A stretch of 46,539 nucleotides of DNA from an uncultured Clostridia bacterium. Lineage in GTDB: Bacteria; Bacillota; Clostridia; Lachnospirales; CAG-274. Position numbers and translations under genes: made by a program. The stretch spans positions 1-46,539 of the forward strand of contig CANQBJ010000012.1 in assembly GCA_947589665.1 (NCBI GenBank), given 5' to 3'. Numbering within the stretch: position 1 is the stretch's first letter; the number at the start of each line of letters is the position of its first letter. The notes beneath the pieces were generated by a model that made no database searches, was not told the DNA's origin, and was given only the letters and a program-made list of their open reading frames with translations. Shown here one piece after another: positions 8,701-16,385 of this stretch.

Positions 8701-11700
8701 TAAGGCTGTTGCTGTAAGTAATATTGTCATTGCCGGCGGTGTTACAGACGGTACATACCCAACTGATCCTTCATCTTCTACTTATCAGAAGAAGGCAGAT
8801 ATGAACAGGATCAATATACTTATTCGTACAGGTGTTACAGACCTTGCAGGTACAGGTTCTTCAGGTAAGGTTTATGCAGTATCAAGTACAGAAAAGATAC
8901 CTGAAGCGGGCGATGTTTATAATATCAAGCTCAGGAAGTTCAACACAGGCTACCAGATCACTACTAAACAGTTATTAGATGAAGAAAAGAATGAATGGAG
9001 TACTCCTGTTACTAAATTTGCTTATTCTAAGGAACTTGGTATGGGCGAAACAAATAATTCATTGATAGTTCAGAACTCTGATAAGTATTATCTTGGTTTC
9101 TTTGCTTGTAGATGGGCTGATATAAATGTATCAGATATAGAACTCCATGAAACAGATCCAAGTGCTGACTCCAGTGCTACGGATACTACAATAAGCAAAA
9201 CTACTCCTAAGGTAACTGTAAGCTCAGATATTGCTACAACATTTACAAGCTACAGTCTTACATTCAAGACTAACGGCGATCAGGCTTACAATTCAGCAGT
9301 AGCTGTTTCATTAAACGGCAAGAGAATATATCAGGAATCTATCCAGCAGAACAAGAATGCAAGTATTTCTACAACTCTTGTTCCGGATTCAATCAATACA
9401 TTTACTCTTGTAATGTATCCTAACAGTGCAGATAATACATTCTCTAATTATGACACTACTATAACCAAGCATTATGTAACTCATTCATCTAAACTTGCCG
9501 ACAAGGATACTATTTATGTATCTCCCGACGGTATAGAAAATGCAGAGGGTACAAGAGAAGATCCTGTAGACCTTGAAACTGCTATACAGTTCGTTAAGCT
9601 GGGCGGTACTATCATAATGCTTGACGGTACTTACAACCTCAGAAACGAAGTAGAGGGCAAGCTTCCTATCGGTACAGGACGTTCAAGCTACCCAGGTAAT
9701 CCTACAACTCTTAAGGCAGACGAGGGCGCTCATCCTGTTATCGACCTTGAGAAGAAGTATATCGGCTTTGAGGTAGATGCTAATTACTGGATATTCAGCG
9801 GACTTACAGTAATCAACTCTAAGGACAATGAAAAGGCATTTGGCCTTGGTGGCGACCACTGTGTAGTTGAATATTGTACATTCTATGACAATGGTACTAC
9901 TGCATTCCAGATCAGCCGTATCTCAGGCGAGGCATCTAATATTAATTATTGGCCTTCATACAATGTTGTAAGGAGCTGTGAGGCATTCAATAACTTTGAC
10001 CCGTCACAGAACAATGCCGATGGTTTTGCTGCTAAGCTGACTGTTGGTTACGGCAACGTATTTGAAGATTGTATATCTCACCACAACGCAGATGATGGTT
10101 GGGATTGCTACACTAAGATAGGCGAAGGCGCTATCGGCGCATCCGTTCTTGAAAATTGTGTAAGCTACAAGCAGGAGCACAAGCTTAAGGCTGACGGTAC
10201 TGACGAAGTAACAGCAGGCTCAGGCGGTAATGGTTTCAAGCTTGGCGGCGAGGATATCTATGTTAAGCATTACTTAAAGGATTGTATCACATTTGAGAAC
10301 AAGGGCAACGGTGTTGACTCTAACAACAACCCTGCTATAAAGATCAGAAATGTTGTTGCATACAAGAATATGGAAAACAACTTCGGTTTATACGGCAACC
10401 CTGTTCACGGTATCGATCTTAACGGTAACGCAAGCGACAATACATTTGATGAAAGCGGCAAGCAGTATAAGTATGATTACGACTTAGAGGGCGCTGTATC
10501 AGCAGGTAATGTTGCAGATTCTATATATACTTGGAACGTAAAGGGCTATGAGATGTATGCTAACCTTACTCCTATCGAGAAGGAAAGCAACTACTTAAAG
10601 AAGGATGCAACTACTCCTTCTCAGAACAGCAAGGGCGAAGTTCTTGACGAAGCTACATTCTTCAAGTCAACTGACGAAACTACTGTTTTAAACGATATGA
10701 TGAGATATTCAAGAAAGGCAGACGGCTCATTTGAGCATGGCGATTTCCTTGCAAGAGTAACTCCATATGAGCATAAGGCAGAAGACCTTGTTATTTTACC
10801 TGACACCAACGGCGGTACAGGTAATGTAGGCGGAGATAAGGATAAGGCTACTAATCCGAGTATAGAAGAATCAAGCCAGACAACAACGGCTGTTAGCTAC
10901 CACCAGGGCGGTGGCGGTGGCGGCGGCAGCGCTAAGCTGGTAGTTGAAACAACTACTCAGGCTACAACTGCTGCTACTGAAAGCACTTCCAAGAAGCCTG
11001 TTATCACTAAGGATGTCAAGGTTACTATCGGTGCTAATGAGATCGTTGTAGGCGATCAGACTATACCTGTTGACGCATCTGCTTATATCCAGGCAGAGTC
11101 CGATTCTACATTAGTTCCATTAAGATTTGTTGCTATCGCTATATTAGGCGGAGATGTAGAGAATGCCGATACTTCAAGCATCGTTACTTGGGATGCTACA
11201 GCTAAGGCTGCTACTATCAAGGCAGGCGATGATACTATCGTATTTACCGCAGGCAGTCCTGATATGGTTGTAAACGGCGAGACCAGAACTATGGATAATG
11301 GTGTTAAGGCTGAAATAGCTAATGACAGAATGTATGTTCCGTTCAGAGCTTTAGGTCAGGCTTTAGGCATTGACGTTGAGTGGGATGCAGAAACCAAGAC
11401 TGCAAGCTATATTGCTCCTGCAGTTGAGGAAGAGCCTGCTGCTGAAGACGGTATTACTAAGGAAGCTATTCTTAAGGGCGCAGAAGCTCTTGACAGTATT
11501 CTTGCTATAAGCGCTGACAGAGCAGAAACTCTGGCAGGTCCAAGCAAGAAGGAATACACAGAAAAGTGTGATGAGTTAGCTACTATTCTTCAGGAGGCTG
11601 CTTATGATATGACTGATGAGCAGATAGCTGCTGCTACAGCATTATTAACAGGCGAACTTCTTACTTACTTCACTGAGGATTTACCTAAGCTTGTAAGTAC

Positions 11701-11839
11701 TGTTGAAGAAACAAATGCTAAAATCGCTGAGCTCAAGGATGCTCTTCTGAATACTGCTCCCGCAGAAGCTGAGGCAGAAACAGCAGAGGCTGAAACAGCA
11801 GAAGCTGAGACAGCCGAGGCAACTACTGTTGCTGAATAA
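5771..11839 (+). CDS. Giant secreted PL9-type pectate lyase
   Basis: A 2022-residue exported protein. Signal peptide 1-24 (cleavage after AFA); acidic spacer to about 75; lectin/CBM-like domain about 75-350; four bacterial Ig-like (Big_3) repeats about 352-738 with the pattern VGETFKAAGLVADVVYTD; a second CBM-like domain about 738-1200. A right-handed beta-helix at about 1245-1680 starts with the phrase DTIYVSPDG and matches polysaccharide lyase family 9. NADGFAAKLTVGYGN (1415-1429) holds the candidate catalytic Lys1422, followed by CISHHNADDGWD with Ca-binding type aspartates. Then come a poly-Gly linker, a copper-amine-oxidase-like stalk domain (about 1748-1890), a helical segment and a tail of AEAET repeats. 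Likely cleaves polygalacturonate outside the cell. No SLH or sortase signal, so anchoring may use the stalk domain. AAAAAGGAGG precedes the ATG. Confidence 0.85.
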   Translation: MKKRLLAFALAATMMFSSVNIAFAEDTATAADDTVIAEETAVPDDVESDAAVEDESSGGDVVVDDLEDSDLSDLDAEGDIYDDPVYPHTSVDPWIASVSGSIGQYDSIGSWTEMSGGEPVKHNVTMAKDREGNDVYIYEINGTEENVYMRAGTATLDGNNIKSDKGKISGGENGGAYYYQKVPINKDFEFTAVANVIAVPSAKAKDSSATQAGFGLVVSDTIYKDNMQYTDIMEDQIAVGRIRLGADDPDRSYAWTRAGGALSKSNEYRSNAPAAEAGSVIKMSLKKSGNIYTLSTDAGNDGSFEDTTVIDNRDNTFKLNELDKNNVAVGLIVARCAEINWTEVNLNILPDVKSITVTPPLKTDYRVDEPFDVTGMKIHVEYDNGTSKDLDAVTDVNDYVLVGFDDAINKTFKDAGQRKLTVAVGAATFDLDINVTSLIIDKLTVTDAPVKLEYYAGSNFDPYGMKITATLNDGQEREFGFDDVVLTMDGKVLTKDTLFTAADSGTHIVTVTYRTDDLNIDAGTAATSFELNVNASEIVSIYISSEIAKSTFFTGQELNLGGLAIKAKYADGSEQLLAPEEYEVTGFDSSVPVESLPLTVIYKNDPTKTATFSVKIDLTEPNTIDIKGYPRTSYSVGETFKAAGLVADVVYTDSSVKTLYGDNAYYKDDAGFFTVADNGTRVAVDDATGNAQDYYMDTTGFDGSKAGEGVVKFVINKTKYPKCKDFDFKVVVSEPVEYVWKSSMMGPSATDMGTASIVVTDKAGAKHTSTAKNPFGSLPNVMVDGNIPEVDSVQLSAWSKAGKIATDQDGILYYYTEVDGDKNFELSANVTVNKYMAGVNDMSDDQKKKYDEAIAAGNSEIKAIDMARDGQEAFGIMARDTVQLAGGVGADGEYKGNAAKAAIISKNAAKIYYVFDANNICQGHYVTETEADAKRAELGDGAWIEVSDASMYEAQGSVFGDILSAGSVNYQPVLEDVKAVAVSNIVIAGGVTDGTYPTDPSSSTYQKKADMNRINILIRTGVTDLAGTGSSGKVYAVSSTEKIPEAGDVYNIKLRKFNTGYQITTKQLLDEEKNEWSTPVTKFAYSKELGMGETNNSLIVQNSDKYYLGFFACRWADINVSDIELHETDPSADSSATDTTISKTTPKVTVSSDIATTFTSYSLTFKTNGDQAYNSAVAVSLNGKRIYQESIQQNKNASISTTLVPDSINTFTLVMYPNSADNTFSNYDTTITKHYVTHSSKLADKDTIYVSPDGIENAEGTREDPVDLETAIQFVKLGGTIIMLDGTYNLRNEVEGKLPIGTGRSSYPGNPTTLKADEGAHPVIDLEKKYIGFEVDANYWIFSGLTVINSKDNEKAFGLGGDHCVVEYCTFYDNGTTAFQISRISGEASNINYWPSYNVVRSCEAFNNFDPSQNNADGFAAKLTVGYGNVFEDCISHHNADDGWDCYTKIGEGAIGASVLENCVSYKQEHKLKADGTDEVTAGSGGNGFKLGGEDIYVKHYLKDCITFENKGNGVDSNNNPAIKIRNVVAYKNMENNFGLYGNPVHGIDLNGNASDNTFDESGKQYKYDYDLEGAVSAGNVADSIYTWNVKGYEMYANLTPIEKESNYLKKDATTPSQNSKGEVLDEATFFKSTDETTVLNDMMRYSRKADGSFEHGDFLARVTPYEHKAEDLVILPDTNGGTGNVGGDKDKATNPSIEESSQTTTAVSYHQGGGGGGGSAKLVVETTTQATTAATESTSKKPVITKDVKVTIGANEIVVGDQTIPVDASAYIQAESDSTLVPLRFVAIAILGGDVENADTSSIVTWDATAKAATIKAGDDTIVFTAGSPDMVVNGETRTMDNGVKAEIANDRMYVPFRALGQALGIDVEWDAETKTASYIAPAVEEEPAAEDGITKEAILKGAEALDSILAISADRAETLAGPSKKEYTEKCDELATILQEAAYDMTDEQIAAATALLTGELLTYFTEDLPKLVSTVEETNAKIAELKDALLNTAPAEAEAETAEAETAEAETAEATTVAE

Positions 11840-11875
11840 TATCGATGTTCTCAATTAAATAATTGATGAATATAT

Positions 11876-11904
11876 GGGAGAGTCCGAAAGGACTCTCCCT
11901 TTTT
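11876..11904 (+). terminator. Terminator of the pectate-lyase gene
   Basis: GGGAGAGTCC, GAAA loop, GGACTCTCCC, then five T residues. Nearly the same hairpin ends the SLH gene at 46377. Confidence 0.92.
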
Positions 11905-11915
11905 GTGTGATAGAA

Positions 11916-11944
11916 ATTTTCGGGGGTCCTGGACCCCCGAAAAT
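11916..11944. repeat. Perfect 14-bp palindrome with 1-nt loop
   Basis: ATTTTCGGGGGTCC-T-GGACCCCCGAAAAT. The matching 3' flank of the SLH gene has only the last CGAAAAT, so this unit was gained here or lost there. Confidence 0.8.
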
Positions 11945-11994
11945 CGGTGTTTTTTATTTGATACGAATTGTGTGTTAAGTAAGGATTGTTGCAT
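11945..11994 (+). repeat. Shared 3' flank, copy 1
   Basis: About 50 bp (CGGTGTTTTTTATTTGATAC, then GAATTGTGTGTTAAGTAAGG) that recurs at about 46418-46468 after the SLH gene. It links the terminator to repeat copy C. Confidence 0.85.
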
Positions 11995-12255
11995 TAAATT
12001 TTTGTTTAACTGAGTAAAATAGACCTCTCCACCGCCTAACGGCGGTCCCCCTCCCCTGATTAGGGGAGGCTACTTACCGCAAGGCTGTGACTACAGTTTA
12101 GATGTTGTTTTTTTAAGTAAATAAGGGCTTTTGCAAAGCGCACAACTAAGGCTCCCCTAATCAGGGGAGCTGTCAGCCGCGGCAAAAATTTATATAAAAA
12201 TAACTGTGAACGGGGCTGACTGAGAGGTCAAACCTAATAAACTAAACAAAAATTT
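11995..12255 (+). repeat. Modular intergenic repeat, copy C
   Basis: Full copy with ends TAAATTTTTGTTTA and TAAACAAAAATTTA. Hairpin tips differ from copy B: CCGCC-TAA-CGGCGG replaces the ACCAACC hairpin, and CTCCCC-TGATTA-GGGGAG replaces the long tip. The distal half carries GCTCCCC-TAATCA-GGGGAGC and the AGCCGCGG / CAGTCAGCCCCG-type module shared with D, E, G and I. Confidence 0.9.
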
Positions 12256-12374
12256 ACAAAAAAAACTGCAATATAGTTTATCGCACTTTAATACCTAGCA
12301 TGACAGACATTTTTGTTTCACAAAAAAGGCAGAAATAAATTTTTTATTCAGCGATTTTACTTGGTAAATTATGC

Positions 12375-12403
12375 TTGACAACGGCATATAATTAACGTAA
12401 AAT
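12375..12403 (+). promoter_or_regulatory. Predicted ABC-importer promoter
   Basis: TTGACA, 17-nt spacer, TAAAAT. The 65-nt leader is AT-rich and shows no T-box or other riboswitch that I recognise. Confidence 0.78.
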
Positions 12404-12468
12404 GTAACTATAAAATAATAGGGTAAGCTCTATTTTATAAGCAATATAAATTCAAGGAGGAAATATTT

Positions 12469-13509
12469 ATGAGGAAATTTTTAGCTTTAATGACGGCTAC
12501 TATGCTGTCAATGACCTTACTTTCAGGCTGCGGCAATGCTGCCGATGAGGGACAGGCTGACTCATCAGATGCCGCTACAGGAGAGGCTATGGAAACACCT
12601 GTTGATATCGGTATTATCCAGCTTACCGAGCATCCTGCGTTAGACGCTGCAAGAGAAGGCTTTGTTCAGGCTCTTGAAGAGGCAGGCTATACCGACGGTG
12701 ATAAAGTCAATATCGAAGTTCAGAATGCACAGGGCGATCAGTCAAACCTACAGACTATTTCTCAGAAGTTTGTTTCCGACGGCAAGGACCTTATTCTGGC
12801 TATTGCTACTCCCGCTGCTCAGGCTATCGCAGCTGAGACTAAGGATATACCTATTCTTGTAACTGCCGTTACCGATCCTGCCGCATCAGGTCTTTGCGAC
12901 AGCAACGAGGTTCCCGGCGGCAATCTGTCAGGTACTTCCGACCTTACTCCCGTTAAGGAGCAGATCGATCTTCTCACAAAGATACTGCCCGATGCAAAGA
13001 AGGTAACCGTTATGTATTGCTCAGGTGAGGAAAATTCAGCTATTCAGGCAGATATGGCTGAGGAGGCTGCTAAGGCTAAGGGTCTTGAGGTAGAGAGAAA
13101 GACCGTTACATCTACTAACGATGTTGCTCAGGTGACAGAGTCAGTTATAGGCACTTGTGACGCTATTTACATTCCTACAGACAATGTTCTTGCATCTTCT
13201 ATGCCTCTGGTATCAAGCATCACAAATCCCGCAGGTGTTCCCGTTATTGTTGGAGAACAGGGTATGCTTGAGGGCGGCGGACTTGCTTCCGTTACTATAA
13301 GCTACACAGACCTTGGCAAGACAACAGGTGAAATGGCTGTTAAGCTCATAGAGGGCGCTGACATAAGCACTATGCCTATAGGCTATGCTCCTAATCCTGA
13401 GCTTATGATCAACACAGATACTATTGCCGATCTTGGCATTACTATTCCTGCCGATATTGAGGCATCTGCCACTAAGGTCACTACTACTTCAACTGACGAA
13501 GCTCAGTAA
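12469..13509 (+). CDS. ABC transporter substrate-binding lipoprotein (TrpX-like)
   Basis: A 346-residue lipoprotein: signal peptide with lipobox LLSGCG (lipidated Cys about residue 21), a Glu/Asp/Ser-rich spacer, then the two-lobed ABC_sub_bind fold (PF04392 type). Diagnostic phrases are IGIIQLTEHPALDAAREGF at about 45-63, VTAVTDPAASGLCD, NLSGTSDLTPVKEQIDL, and SYTDLGKTTGEMAVKLI near the end. Related proteins bind tryptophan or other small ligands in Gram-positive bacteria; the ligand here is not determined. It is the first gene of a binding protein-permease-ATPase operon. A terminator-like hairpin follows, which would give more binding protein than permease. AAGGAGG precedes the ATG. Confidence 0.88.
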   Translation: MRKFLALMTATMLSMTLLSGCGNAADEGQADSSDAATGEAMETPVDIGIIQLTEHPALDAAREGFVQALEEAGYTDGDKVNIEVQNAQGDQSNLQTISQKFVSDGKDLILAIATPAAQAIAAETKDIPILVTAVTDPAASGLCDSNEVPGGNLSGTSDLTPVKEQIDLLTKILPDAKKVTVMYCSGEENSAIQADMAEEAAKAKGLEVERKTVTSTNDVAQVTESVIGTCDAIYIPTDNVLASSMPLVSSITNPAGVPVIVGEQGMLEGGGLASVTISYTDLGKTTGEMAVKLIEGADISTMPIGYAPNPELMINTDTIADLGITIPADIEASATKVTTTSTDEAQ

Positions 13510-13523
13510 TATAAAGTAAATAT

Positions 13524-13554
13524 GGGGGAAGGCTCGCTTTCCCCCTTTGTTTTT
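13524..13554 (+). terminator. Intercistronic terminator-like hairpin
   Basis: GGGGGAA/TTTCCCCC stem around GGCTCGC, then TTTGTTTTT. It lies inside the ABC operon, between binding protein and permease, and probably works as a partial terminator. Confidence 0.75.
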
Positions 13555-13566
13555 AAAATACGGAGG

Positions 13567-13606
13567 AATGAGGGGATAATTTATATTCATAAATTATGCC
13601 CTCATT
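13567..13606 (+). promoter_or_regulatory. Long intercistronic hairpin
   Basis: AATGAGGG-G-ATAATTTAT and ATAAATTAT-G-CCCTCATT form an 18-position stem with one G:G mismatch and an ATTC loop. With no T-run after it, mRNA end protection or processing is likelier than termination. Confidence 0.6.
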
Positions 13607-13635
13607 TCTCTGACATTTAAAAGGGGTTTTATTAA

Positions 13636-14541
13636 ATGAATGTTGTTTTAGGCGCTTTTGCCCAGGGTCTGCTCTGGGCTGTTATGGCGATAGGTGTGTA
13701 TATCACATACAGGATACTGGATATTGCCGACCTTACGGCTGAGGGCTGCTTTACTATGGGCGCAGGCATTACCTGTAGGCTCATTACAAGCGGCTGCAAT
13801 CCCTTTGTTTCAACGATCGTCGCTCTTGGGGGAGGTCTTATTGCAGGTCTTGTAACAGGTCTTTTACACACCAAGCTGAAAATACCCGCTCTTCTGGCAG
13901 GTATCCTGACTATGACAGGCTTATGGTCTGTAAATCTGAGAATAATGGGGCGCTCTAATATTGCCATACTGAGAGAGACCTCTATTATTTCTATGCTTAC
14001 CAGTCATGGTCTTACCAAAAATATGGCTGCCATTATATCAGGCGCCTTGCTTACAGTTGTTGTAATAGCCTTTCTTTGGTGGTTTTTTAATACCGAGCTG
14101 GGCTATTCTCTCAGGGCTACGGGCAATAATCTTAATATGATAAGGGCTCAGGGGATAAATACCGATACCTCCATTATACTTGGCGTTATGCTGGGCAACG
14201 GTCTTATTGCCCTGTCCTCTTCTCTTGTTTCTCAGTTCAACGGTTTTGCCGATATCTCTATGGGTATGGGTACTATCGTTATTGGTCTTGCCTCTGTTAT
14301 TATAGGCGAGGTCGTTTTCGGCAGGAGAAGTATATTGAATTCCCTTGTTGCCGTGGCTTTGGGCTCTGTACTCTACAGGGTAATTATTGCCCTTGTTCTT
14401 AAGCTGGGTATGAATTCAAATGATATGAAGCTTTTAAGCTCTGTACTCCTTGTAATTGCTCTCTGCTTCCCTGCTGTGCGGGAACAGGTGTTAAGAGTAC
14501 TTAAAAATTCCCTTAAGAGGGGAGGCAGTGCAAATGCTTAG
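13636..14541 (+). CDS. ABC transporter permease (BPD_transp_2 type)
   Basis: A 301-residue integral membrane protein with eight or more hydrophobic segments. It starts with the short pore-type segment GAFAQGLLWAVMAIGVYITY. LGYSLRATGNNLNMIRAQGI is the conserved cytoplasmic region typical of branched-chain/ribose-type permeases that contacts the ATPase. It partners the upstream lipoprotein and the downstream ATPase in a TrpXYZ-like importer. The ribosome site is poor (AAAGGGG, 12 nt before the ATG), so its expression may be low relative to the binding protein. Its 3' end overlaps the ATPase start by 8 bp. Confidence 0.9.
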   Translation: MNVVLGAFAQGLLWAVMAIGVYITYRILDIADLTAEGCFTMGAGITCRLITSGCNPFVSTIVALGGGLIAGLVTGLLHTKLKIPALLAGILTMTGLWSVNLRIMGRSNIAILRETSIISMLTSHGLTKNMAAIISGALLTVVVIAFLWWFFNTELGYSLRATGNNLNMIRAQGINTDTSIILGVMLGNGLIALSSSLVSQFNGFADISMGMGTIVIGLASVIIGEVVFGRRSILNSLVAVALGSVLYRVIIALVLKLGMNSNDMKLLSSVLLVIALCFPAVREQVLRVLKNSLKRGGSANA

Positions 14542-15328
14542 GCTTACAAATGTACATCAGAAATTTGAAATAGGCACCATAAACGAAAAACACGTTCTCC
14601 GCGGTATCGACCTTCACGTCAAGGAGGGTGATTTCGTCACTATAATAGGCGGAAACGGCGCAGGCAAGTCAACTATGCTCAATGCCATTACGGGTACCAA
14701 TATGATAACCGAGGGTACCATTACCATTGATGGAAATGATGTTACCAAGGAGCCTGAATTCAAAAGGGCTAAGTATATAGGTAGAGTGTTCCAGGACCCT
14801 CGTATGGGTACTGCATCCGATATGTCTATTGAGGAAAATCTGGCTATCGCCTACAGAAGAGGAAAACCCCGTACTCTTAAATGGGGTATTACTCATAAGG
14901 AGAGAGAGGAGTATAAAAGGCTTTTGGCAGAGCTTGATCTTGGTCTTGACAGCCGATTAAAGGACAAGACAAGGTTTCTTTCAGGCGGACAGAGACAGGC
15001 GCTTACACTGCTTATGGCAAGCTTTCATCATCCTAAGCTCCTGCTTCTGGATGAGCATACCGCCGCTCTCGACCCTAAGACTGCCGCAAAGGTACTGGAG
15101 CTTACTGTTAGACTGGTTGAGGAAAATAAACTTACCGCTATGATGGTGACCCATAATATGAGAGATGCCCTGAGAATAGGCAACAGATTGATAATGCTCC
15201 ACGAGGGCAGAATAATTCTTGATATAAGCGGCGATGAAAAGAAAAAATTAAATGTTCCCGACCTTCTCGAAATGTTTGAAAAGGCAAGCGGCGAAGAAAT
15301 GAATAATGATAGATTGCTTTTGTCTTAA
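14534..15328 (+). CDS. ABC transporter ATP-binding protein
   Basis: A 264-residue cytoplasmic ATPase that powers the importer. Walker A is GGNGAGKST (about 37-45), the Q-loop region is GRVFQDPRMG, the signature is FLSGGQRQA, and Walker B is LLLLDEHTAALD, followed by the switch His in MMVTHNMRDAL. The DEH variant of the usual DEP after Walker B is typical of this TrpZ-like subfamily. The ATG at 14534 lies 8 nt after GGAGG; an in-frame GTG at 14528 is too close to that site. The 8-bp overlap with the permease suggests translational coupling. Confidence 0.92.
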   Translation: MLRLTNVHQKFEIGTINEKHVLRGIDLHVKEGDFVTIIGGNGAGKSTMLNAITGTNMITEGTITIDGNDVTKEPEFKRAKYIGRVFQDPRMGTASDMSIEENLAIAYRRGKPRTLKWGITHKEREEYKRLLAELDLGLDSRLKDKTRFLSGGQRQALTLLMASFHHPKLLLLDEHTAALDPKTAAKVLELTVRLVEENKLTAMMVTHNMRDALRIGNRLIMLHEGRIILDISGDEKKKLNVPDLLEMFEKASGEEMNNDRLLLS

Positions 15329-15340
15329 GTTGAGTTATAA

Positions 15341-15370
15341 AGGCTGTCGCGTTTGCGACAGCCTCTTTTT
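15341..15370 (+). terminator. Terminator of the ABC operon
   Basis: AGGCTGTCGC / GCGACAGCCT stem with a short loop, then CTTTTT. Confidence 0.9.
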
Positions 15371-15377
15371 GGTAGGG

Positions 15378-15639
15378 TAAATTTTTGTTTATGTTAGTAA
15401 GGCGACCCTTCCACCAACCTTCGGTTGGTCCCCCTCCCCTTGCGAAGGGGAGGTCATTTACCGCAAGGCGATGACAACAGCTTAGTTGTTGTTTTTTCTA
15501 AGTAAATAAGCGACTTTGAAAGGCATAAATCTAAAGCTCCCCTTCGCAAGGGGAGCTGTCAGCCGCGGCAAAAGCTTATATAAAAACAACTGTGAACGGG
15601 GCTGACTGAGAGGTCGAACCTAACATAAACAAAAATTTA
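15378..15639 (+). repeat. Modular intergenic repeat, copy D
   Basis: Full copy in a convergent gap, with ends TAAATTTTTGTTTA and TAAACAAAAATTTA. First hairpin is ACCAACC-TTC-GGTTGGT; second is CTCCCC-TTGCGAA-GGGGAG; third is GCTCCCC-TTCGCAA-GGGGAGC. It ends with the CTGTGAACGGGGCTGACTGA module. Confidence 0.9.
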
Positions 15640-15742
15640 ATTCTACACCTATTTTTGACTACCAACAAATTATCATTTATTGCAGCAGCGCTTTCCATAT
15701 GCGATACACGGGAGATATCAAAAAATAACGATACCTTGCCCT

Positions 15743-15922
15743 TTATATCTGTTTATTGACGGTTTCATACTCATTGTTAAAATGGAAGTAGGGGCAGGTA
15801 TAGTCTGAGTGGGTATATTCTCTTGCCACCTCGTCTTCATCCATATTTATCTCACAGATATCCCCGTATTCCTCATCATATACAAGATGTGAACAGTATT
15901 CACAGCATTTCTGAGCATTCAT
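15743..15922 (-). CDS. Small Cys-rich protein (DUF6472-like)
   Basis: A 59-residue cytosolic protein. It opens with CCEYCSHLVYDEEYGDICEI and ends with YTCPYFHFNNEY, giving five cysteines whose spacing suggests a small metal site, probably zinc. I recall this layout from a short Clostridia family (DUF6472); its function is unknown. The ATG at 15922 follows AGAGGTGA. It faces the ABC operon across repeat D and diverges from the giant adhesin gene. Confidence 0.65.
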   Translation of the reverse strand: MNAQKCCEYCSHLVYDEEYGDICEINMDEDEVAREYTHSDYTCPYFHFNNEYETVNKQI

Positions 15923-16214
15923 AGTATCACCTCTCATAAAGTATAGCACAAAAACATATTTCCAAGCAAGCAGATAGGATTTTGTTCACAAAATCGTCAT
16001 AAAATTTGCAAAAAATATCAACTATTTCTTATTAAGTACATAACTTCTGATTGCACTTTGTCATATCTTATGTTATCAAAAGAAAAAAGACAAGTATTTT
16101 TACATAATACACAAATTATGGTTTAAATTTACTTGTAATTTGTTAAAAAAATATTCATAATTACCAAACTTAAGAAATTTTTAAAAATCGCTGGATTTTT
16201 TACCCTGAATGAAG
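15923..16214. other. AT-rich divergent control region
   Basis: No gene is supported. The stretch is over 70 percent A+T by eye and separates the small Cys-rich gene from the promoter of the adhesin gene. It has poly-A/poly-T tracts but no clear operator. Confidence 0.4.
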
Positions 16215-16220
16215 TATAAT
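16215..16220 (+). promoter_or_regulatory. Predicted -10 box of the adhesin gene
   Basis: TATAAT with no good -35 at 17 nt (TGGATT), so it may need an activator or an AT-rich upstream element. Confidence 0.5.
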
Positions 16221-16226
16221 TAAATT

Positions 16227-16385
16227 AATTATGAAGAATGGGATCTTGCCTGCTGTGATATGTCTGATGTGTCAGACCTGTCATTTTCAGGTATTTTTTC
16301 AGAGGTTTATAACTAAGCTTCTCTCTAAGCACAGGAGAGAGTTATCCGATTTTTTGAAAGTATAAAAAGAAGGGTGGTCAGGAAA
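16227..16385 (+). promoter_or_regulatory. Structured leader with attenuator-like hairpins
   Basis: About 160-nt leader. GTCTGA/TCAGAC (16262-16277) overlaps by 2 nt with ACCTG/CAGGT (16276-16292), which is followed by ATTTTTT and so resembles a terminator. A third hairpin pairs AACT...AGTT and CTCTC...GAGAG (16311-16343), and a further T-run follows at 16350. The first two stems cannot both form fully. No known riboswitch class recognised. Confidence 0.5.

Noticed and set aside
12256..12468. T-box or tryptophan riboswitch before the TrpX-like operon
   Set aside because: The leader after the predicted start is only about 60 nt and lacks T-box conserved text.
16227..16385. c-di-GMP riboswitch in the adhesin leader
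   Set aside because: The conserved bases that I know for classes I and II are not evident; kept only as an unassigned structured leader.
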